From JACVSF01 sp036702855 (lineage in GTDB: Bacteria; Cyanobacteriota; Cyanobacteriia; Phormidesmidales; Phormidesmidaceae): a DNA stretch of 18,826 nt. A model generated the notes under the pieces. It did no database searches. It was not told where the DNA came from and was given only the letters and a program-made list of their open reading frames with translations. A program made the translations under genes and the position numbers. Shown piece after piece: positions 15,114 through 18,826 of the stretch; within the stretch, counting starts at the first letter, position 1; each line of letters starts with the position of its first letter. The stretch is from NCBI GenBank assembly GCA_036702855.1, contig DATNQF010000041.1, positions 1 through 18,826 of the forward strand, in the 5' to 3' direction.

Positions 15114-17243
15114 TTAAGCCAGCTTGCACAGAACCATCATGGTTCGAGCGGCGACTGGAATCGATTGCTCCCCTGTAAAGAAGCGTTCTTCAGAAACGAA
15201 GCGGGGTTCTTTGGTGTCGATCACAACCGACCACTGACTCTCTCGAAATAGTTCGGGCAGCTTAAATTCGAGCATTTCGTAATGAGCATTGAAGAATAGC
15301 AAGAAGCTATCATCAGCAATGCGTTCCCCCTGAGGACCAGGACTGGGAATGCGATCGCCATTCAAAAACACGGCAATAGATTTGGTGTAACCCATGTCCC
15401 ACTGTTCTTGGGTCATTTCGCCACCATCGGGGTTGTACCAACCAATATCGGTTGCACCTGAACCGTGAATGGCTTGGCCCTGGAACCATTTGCGTCGCCG
15501 AAAGACAGGGTGTTGCTTGCGGAAGTAAATCAGTTCCCGACAGAAGTTAATCAAGTCTTCATTAGCATCGGGCAGCTGCCAGTCAAACCAAGACAGCTCA
15601 TCGTCATGGCAGTAGGCGTTGTTATTCCCCAACTGTGTGCGGCCAATTTCATCTCCTCCCAGCAGCATGGGAATGCCTTGGGACAGCATTAACGTAGTTA
15701 AGAAGTTGCGCCGCTGCTGCTCCCGCAGTTGCAGCACCTCTAGGTTGCTGGTCGGCCCTTCCTCCCCACAGTTCCAGGAGCGGTTGTGGCTCTCCCCATC
15801 GCGGTTGTCTTCGCCATTGGCCTCGTTGTGCTTTTCGTTGTAGCTCACGAGGTCGTTGAGGGTGAACCCATCGTGAGCGGTAATGAAGTTGATACTGGCA
15901 TTGGGTTGCCGTCCGTTCATCTGGAAGTACAGATCCGGACTACCCGTCAATCGGTAAGCAAACTCACCTAAGGTTTCATCCTGGCCACGCCAAAAATCAC
16001 GTACTGTATCGCGGTAAAGGCCATTCCACTCAGACCAGTTAACTGGGAAGTTACCTACTTGATAACCACCAGTTCCCACGTCCCACGGCTCAGCAATCAG
16101 CTTTACCCCTGCCAGAACCGGATCTTGGTGAATCAGATCAAAGAAGGCAGACAGGCGATCCACGTCATACAATTCGCGAGCTAGGGCCGACGCTAAGTCA
16201 AAGCGGAAACCATCAACGTGCATCTCAGACACCCAGTAGCGTAGGCTGTCCATAATCAGCTTAAGCACCTGGGGACTGCGCATGTGCAGCGAGTTGCCAC
16301 AGCCTGTGAAGTCCATGTAATAACGGGCATTGCCATCTACAAGGCGGTAGTAGCTGGCGTTATCAACCCCGCGCAAGGAGAGTGTAGGTCCCATTTGGTT
16401 GCCCTCTCCTGTATGGTTGTAAACCACATCGAGAATGACCTCAATCCCAGCTCGGTGCAGGGCCTTCACCATTTCTTTGAACTCGGCCACCTGCTCCCCG
16501 ATTATGCCGCTGGCGCTGTAGCCCGAGAACGGGGCAAAGTAGTTGATCGAGTCGTAGCCCCAGTAATTTCGAAGTTTCTTATCCACCAAATGCCCAGGGC
16601 AGGACAGAAAATGGTGGATTGGCATTAGCTCAACCGCGGTAATGCCTAGCCGTTGTAGGTGCTCGATTGCCACGGGATGGGCTAAGCCAGCATAGGAACC
16701 CCGTAGCTCCTCCGGAATATCAGGATGCCGTTTGGTGAAACCCTTAACGTGAACCTCGTAGATGACGGTTTCGTGCCAAGGAGTCCGCAGTAGGACGTCT
16801 CCCTCCCAATCGAACGACTCATCGACTACCACTGCTTTAGGCATCAGTGGTGCGCTGTCAAGTTCCGAGAAAGACAGGTCTTCTTCTGGGCTTTCCCAGT
16901 CATAGCCAAAGAGCTCGGGGCCATTACCAACTTCCCCTGCGATCGCTTTGGCATAAGGGTCAATCAGGAGCTTGTTCGGGTTAAAGCGATGTCCATCCTG
17001 GGGAGCATAGGGACCATGCACGCGGTAACCGTACTGTTGACCCGGCCCAATCCCTGGCAAGTACCCGTGCCAAACAAAGTTACTAACCTCTGTCAGGGGA
17101 ACCTGTGTTTCTTCACCGTTTTTGTCAAATAGACAAAGATCGACCGCCGTTGCATTTTCCGAAAATAAGGCAAAATTAGTTCCTTTTTGATCCCAGTAGG
17201 CACCTAATGGATAAACACTCCCAGGCCAAACTGCAACGTGCAT
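15114..17243 (-). CDS. glgX: glycogen debranching enzyme GlgX (isoamylase type)
   Basis: GH13 family 11 enzyme that hydrolyses alpha-1,6 branches of glycogen left after phosphorylase action, releasing short maltooligosaccharides in the cytosol. Its 709 residues match the family. An N-terminal CBM48 domain (about 10-95) is followed by the (beta/alpha)8 barrel with region I DVVYNH (272-277), region II GFRFDLA with nucleophile D349, region III IAEPWD with acid/base E385, and region IV ITAHDG with D458. The C-terminal beta domain (about 600-709) is complete. ATG 17243 has GGAG eight bases upstream. The SMI1 gene follows on the same strand; cysH diverges on the other side. No catalytic residue is missing. 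Confidence 0.95.
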   Translation of the reverse strand: MHVAVWPGSVYPLGAYWDQKGTNFALFSENATAVDLCLFDKNGEETQVPLTEVSNFVWHGYLPGIGPGQQYGYRVHGPYAPQDGHRFNPNKLLIDPYAKAIAGEVGNGPELFGYDWESPEEDLSFSELDSAPLMPKAVVVDESFDWEGDVLLRTPWHETVIYEVHVKGFTKRHPDIPEELRGSYAGLAHPVAIEHLQRLGITAVELMPIHHFLSCPGHLVDKKLRNYWGYDSINYFAPFSGYSASGIIGEQVAEFKEMVKALHRAGIEVILDVVYNHTGEGNQMGPTLSLRGVDNASYYRLVDGNARYYMDFTGCGNSLHMRSPQVLKLIMDSLRYWVSEMHVDGFRFDLASALARELYDVDRLSAFFDLIHQDPVLAGVKLIAEPWDVGTGGYQVGNFPVNWSEWNGLYRDTVRDFWRGQDETLGEFAYRLTGSPDLYFQMNGRQPNASINFITAHDGFTLNDLVSYNEKHNEANGEDNRDGESHNRSWNCGEEGPTSNLEVLQLREQQRRNFLTTLMLSQGIPMLLGGDEIGRTQLGNNNAYCHDDELSWFDWQLPDANEDLINFCRELIYFRKQHPVFRRRKWFQGQAIHGSGATDIGWYNPDGGEMTQEQWDMGYTKSIAVFLNGDRIPSPGPQGERIADDSFLLFFNAHYEMLEFKLPELFRESQWSVVIDTKEPRFVSEERFFTGEQSIPVAARTMMVLCKLA

Positions 17244-17338
17244 TATTGACGCTCCACCAAAACGTAAAAATTACTTAGGACTTTGCAGGGTAAATCGCAG
17301 TAACCACTTCGATGGGTTTTGGAAATGACAAGCTGCTT

Positions 17339-17371
17339 GCAAAAGGGAAAGTAAACTAACTTTCCTCTTGC
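17339..17371. promoter_or_regulatory. long imperfect hairpin upstream of glgX
   Basis: GGAAAGT (17346-17352) pairs with ACTTTCC (17359-17365) over a 6-base loop. Outside a bulged G the stem continues with A-T, one A/C mismatch and GCAA/TTGC (17339-17342 with 17368-17371). There is no T-run. It could be a 5' leader structure of glgX or cysH, or a dyad protein-binding site. Confidence 0.35.
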
Positions 17372-17663
17372 GAAGGCTATCAAAACTGAGTTGCTCCGGA
17401 TATCTATCCCAGGCGAGAATCGAGCAGATTACGAGTTCAAGGATCGCAAATTCAGTCAGTTTTGCTACTTTTGCCCCTTAAACGGCTTTTAACTGGAGGT
17501 TTGCAACAGCTTGCCCATCCTAATTCACGTCCCTATTGTTGAAGGTGCCAGTGAAGGTTGGGGTTGTGTGCAGCAGTCGGGGGAACGATTTCGATTATGA
17601 TTCAAAGATGGTTGGTTGCCAGCAGAGCTATCCCTTTGCTGGAAGTTTTGTTCGTTTCAGATT

Positions 17664-17669
17664 AGGGAG
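17664..17669 (+). promoter_or_regulatory. Shine-Dalgarno site of cysH
   Basis: AGGGAG lies six bases before ATG 17676. It supports this start over the in-frame ATG at 17616, which has no such site and would add 20 residues without similarity. Confidence 0.6.
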
Positions 17670-17675
17670 TGCCTC

Positions 17676-18452
17676 ATGGCAGAGGCGATGCTACAGCACA
17701 ATTCACAAAAAGAACGGCTGGCCTTGGATCTGGAGGCACTGAACCAGGAATTTAGGAGCACTGACGCCATTCACATTGTGAAATGGGGAAGGCAGACTTT
17801 CGGCGAGGGCTTGGTGATGAGTACCAGCTTTGGTATTCAATCTGCAGTCATGCTCCATTTGGTAACCCAGGTCATTCCTGACATTCCTGTAGTTTGGGTC
17901 GATACCGGTTATTTGCCAGTTGAAACCTACCGATTTGCCGAAGACTTGTCTACTCGGTTAAACCTCAACTTGAAGGTTTATCAGTCGCCTTTAAGTCCGG
18001 CCCGCATGGAAGCCCTGTATGGGCGGCTCTGGGAGCAGCCAGATGTAGAAGCACTTAATCGCTACGACCAGATTCGTAAAGTAGAGCCAATGCAGCGGGC
18101 GCTGAAGGAACTAGGGGCAACGGCTTGGTTAGCAGGGTTAAGATCAAATCAAACTAACCATCGCAAAACACTTCAACCGATTGGCATCCAGGGGGGACGA
18201 TATAAGCTCCTGCCAATTCTGCAATGGACGTCTAAGGATATATACAACTACTTAGTCACCTACGATCTGCCCTACCATCCCCTCTTTGATCGAGGCTATG
18301 TCACAGTAGGAGACTGGCACTCTAGCCGTCCCTTAACGGCAGCCGATACAGATGAGCGTAATACCCGCTTTCAAGGACTGAAGCAAGAGTGCGGACTACA
18401 CTTACCTCAAACTGCCGAGGAAGCTGAGAGTTTGAACTCTAGCGCTCTCTAA
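17676..18452 (+). CDS. cysH: phosphoadenylyl-sulfate (PAPS) reductase
   Basis: Reduces PAPS to sulfite with thioredoxin in assimilatory sulfate reduction; sulfite then goes to siroheme-dependent sulfite reductase. Numbered from ATG 17676 (258 residues): the adenylyl-sulfate PP-loop region STSFGIQSA (49-57), VVWVDTGYLPVETY (72-85), IRKVEPM (133-139), WLAGLRSNQT (151-160) and the C-terminal ECGLH with catalytic C239. The paired cysteines that hold the 4Fe-4S cluster of APS reductases are absent: the residues before RKVEP are D-Q-I, not Cys-Cys, and the C-terminal second Cys pair is missing. It is therefore the clusterless, PAPS-preferring type. The fold is an ATP-pyrophosphatase-like alpha/beta domain. 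The gene is monocistronic as far as seen and diverges from glgX. Confidence 0.93.
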   Translation: MAEAMLQHNSQKERLALDLEALNQEFRSTDAIHIVKWGRQTFGEGLVMSTSFGIQSAVMLHLVTQVIPDIPVVWVDTGYLPVETYRFAEDLSTRLNLNLKVYQSPLSPARMEALYGRLWEQPDVEALNRYDQIRKVEPMQRALKELGATAWLAGLRSNQTNHRKTLQPIGIQGGRYKLLPILQWTSKDIYNYLVTYDLPYHPLFDRGYVTVGDWHSSRPLTAADTDERNTRFQGLKQECGLHLPQTAEEAESLNSSAL

Positions 18453-18826
18453 TGCGCCTTCAACAGGTCTCATGCAGACAATGCTCTGAAGTTATACAAA
18501 CAGTAGTGCTTCCAGGGTATCCAGCCTACTGGTTTGACAAGCTTAAAGGAAAGCGTTAAGTCTGTGTCATTGTGAGCCTGCGCATAGCCCTACGGACATA
18601 GCTGCGCCAGCGCTCTGCTTGCAATGACAATGCACATCTTTAGCCTTGTCAGTCCACTACTGTGATTTAGGCCATGCCTTGTACTGCTTTCCCTATCAAG
18701 TTTGATGCCTAGGGTGGTCAGTTAGAACGCAAATTGGGCACACCAGAGGTAAGTAGGAGCGGAGGATGCTGGGGTGTCCATAGACAAGTTATCGTTTTCC
18801 GAAACGATTCAACCCTTTCAAGGTTT
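18453..18826. other. gene-free stretch after cysH to the window end
   Basis: No gene is supported in these 374 bases. They include the palindromic repeat at 18565-18629 and, near the end, a perfect 7-bp hairpin (18791-18797 with 18802-18808, loop 18798-18801) without a T-run. The remainder shows nothing I recognise. Confidence 0.5.
18565..18629. repeat. 65-base palindromic repeat element (REP/MITE-like)
   Basis: The outer arms TGTCATTGTGAGC (18565-18577) and GCTTGCAATGACA (18617-18629) pair over 13 bp with two G.U pairs. Inside, GCGC-AT-AGC (18580-18588) pairs with GCTGCGC (18601-18607), giving 7 bp with an AT bulge and a 12-base apical loop. The ends CATTG-GAGC and GC-CAATG resemble a palindromic element common in cyanobacterial intergenic DNA (GTCATTGCGAGC... 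...GAAGCAATG). It lies 112 bp after cysH. Confidence 0.6.

Larger units (their letters stand above)
17244..17675. other. divergent intergenic region between glgX and cysH
   Basis: These 432 bases must hold the promoters of both genes. A 33-base hairpin (listed separately) sits about 95 bp before glgX. The stretch 17376-17660 shows no repeat or known riboswitch that I can recognise. No promoter boxes could be assigned reliably. Confidence 0.5.

Noticed and set aside
17290..17304. Near match to an NtcA site (GTA-N8-TAAC) upstream of glgX
   Set aside because: The consensus GTA-N8-TAC is broken in the right half and no matching -10 box at the expected distance was clear.
17536..17742. 68-codon ORF overlapping the start of cysH
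   Set aside because: It is in another frame, overlaps the well-supported cysH coding region and its Shine-Dalgarno, and has no recognisable features.
18534..18562. TTGACA after cysH with TAAGTC 17 bases on, as a promoter
   Set aside because: The -10 match is poor and no gene follows before the window end.

Overview
The window is cyanobacterial chromosome. It carries at least fifteen copies of the octamer GCGATCGC (HIP1), for example at 60, 84, 123, 940, 3885, 6799, 11217, 12716 and 16939. Its gene set is also cyanobacterial: SipA, a BioY-LspA pair, an FHA-fused class A PBP, an HpsE-like glycosyltransferase and a clusterless PAPS reductase. HpsE-like proteins are typical of filamentous cyanobacteria that make hormogonium polysaccharide, so a filamentous strain is likely, but the species cannot be named from this sequence.

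Layout. Positions 2-418 (+) hold the 3' end of a NurA-like nuclease gene, convergent with a minus-strand block. That block, read right to left, is a Kv-type channel with a C-terminal zinc ribbon (4999-4169), bioY (4044-3415), lspA (3408-2917) and an FHA-transglycosylase-transpeptidase PBP (2798-534). bioY and lspA are 6 bp apart, and the last three could be one envelope operon. Diverging from the channel is cbiX (5138-6223, +), followed on the same strand by sipA, an HpxZ/AtzH-like gene, a membrane coiled-coil gene of unknown function, uvrB, the hpsE-like gene, marC and a CPA2 antiporter with USP-like domains (ending at 14300). A small SMI1/KNR4 gene (14884-14321) and glgX (17243-15114) follow on the minus strand. 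cysH (17676-18452, +) diverges from glgX.

Functions. Most of the window is housekeeping: DNA repair (nurA, uvrB), cell envelope (lspA, pbp, hpsE-like), biotin uptake, siroheme/cobalamin chelation (cbiX), sulfate assimilation (cysH), glycogen breakdown (glgX), stress signalling (sipA) and ion transport. CbiX can supply siroheme for the sulfite reductase acting after CysH, but the two genes are 11 kb apart.

No phage, CRISPR array, transposase, rRNA or tRNA gene was seen. I found no complete new multi-gene system. The points most worth a second look are: an antiporter with Asn where the family has Asp; a structured 3' region after the hpsE-like gene that ends in a strong terminator; a palindromic MITE/REP-like repeat after cysH; the zinc-ribbon channel; heptanucleotide repeat tracts; and a two-TM coiled-coil protein of unknown function.
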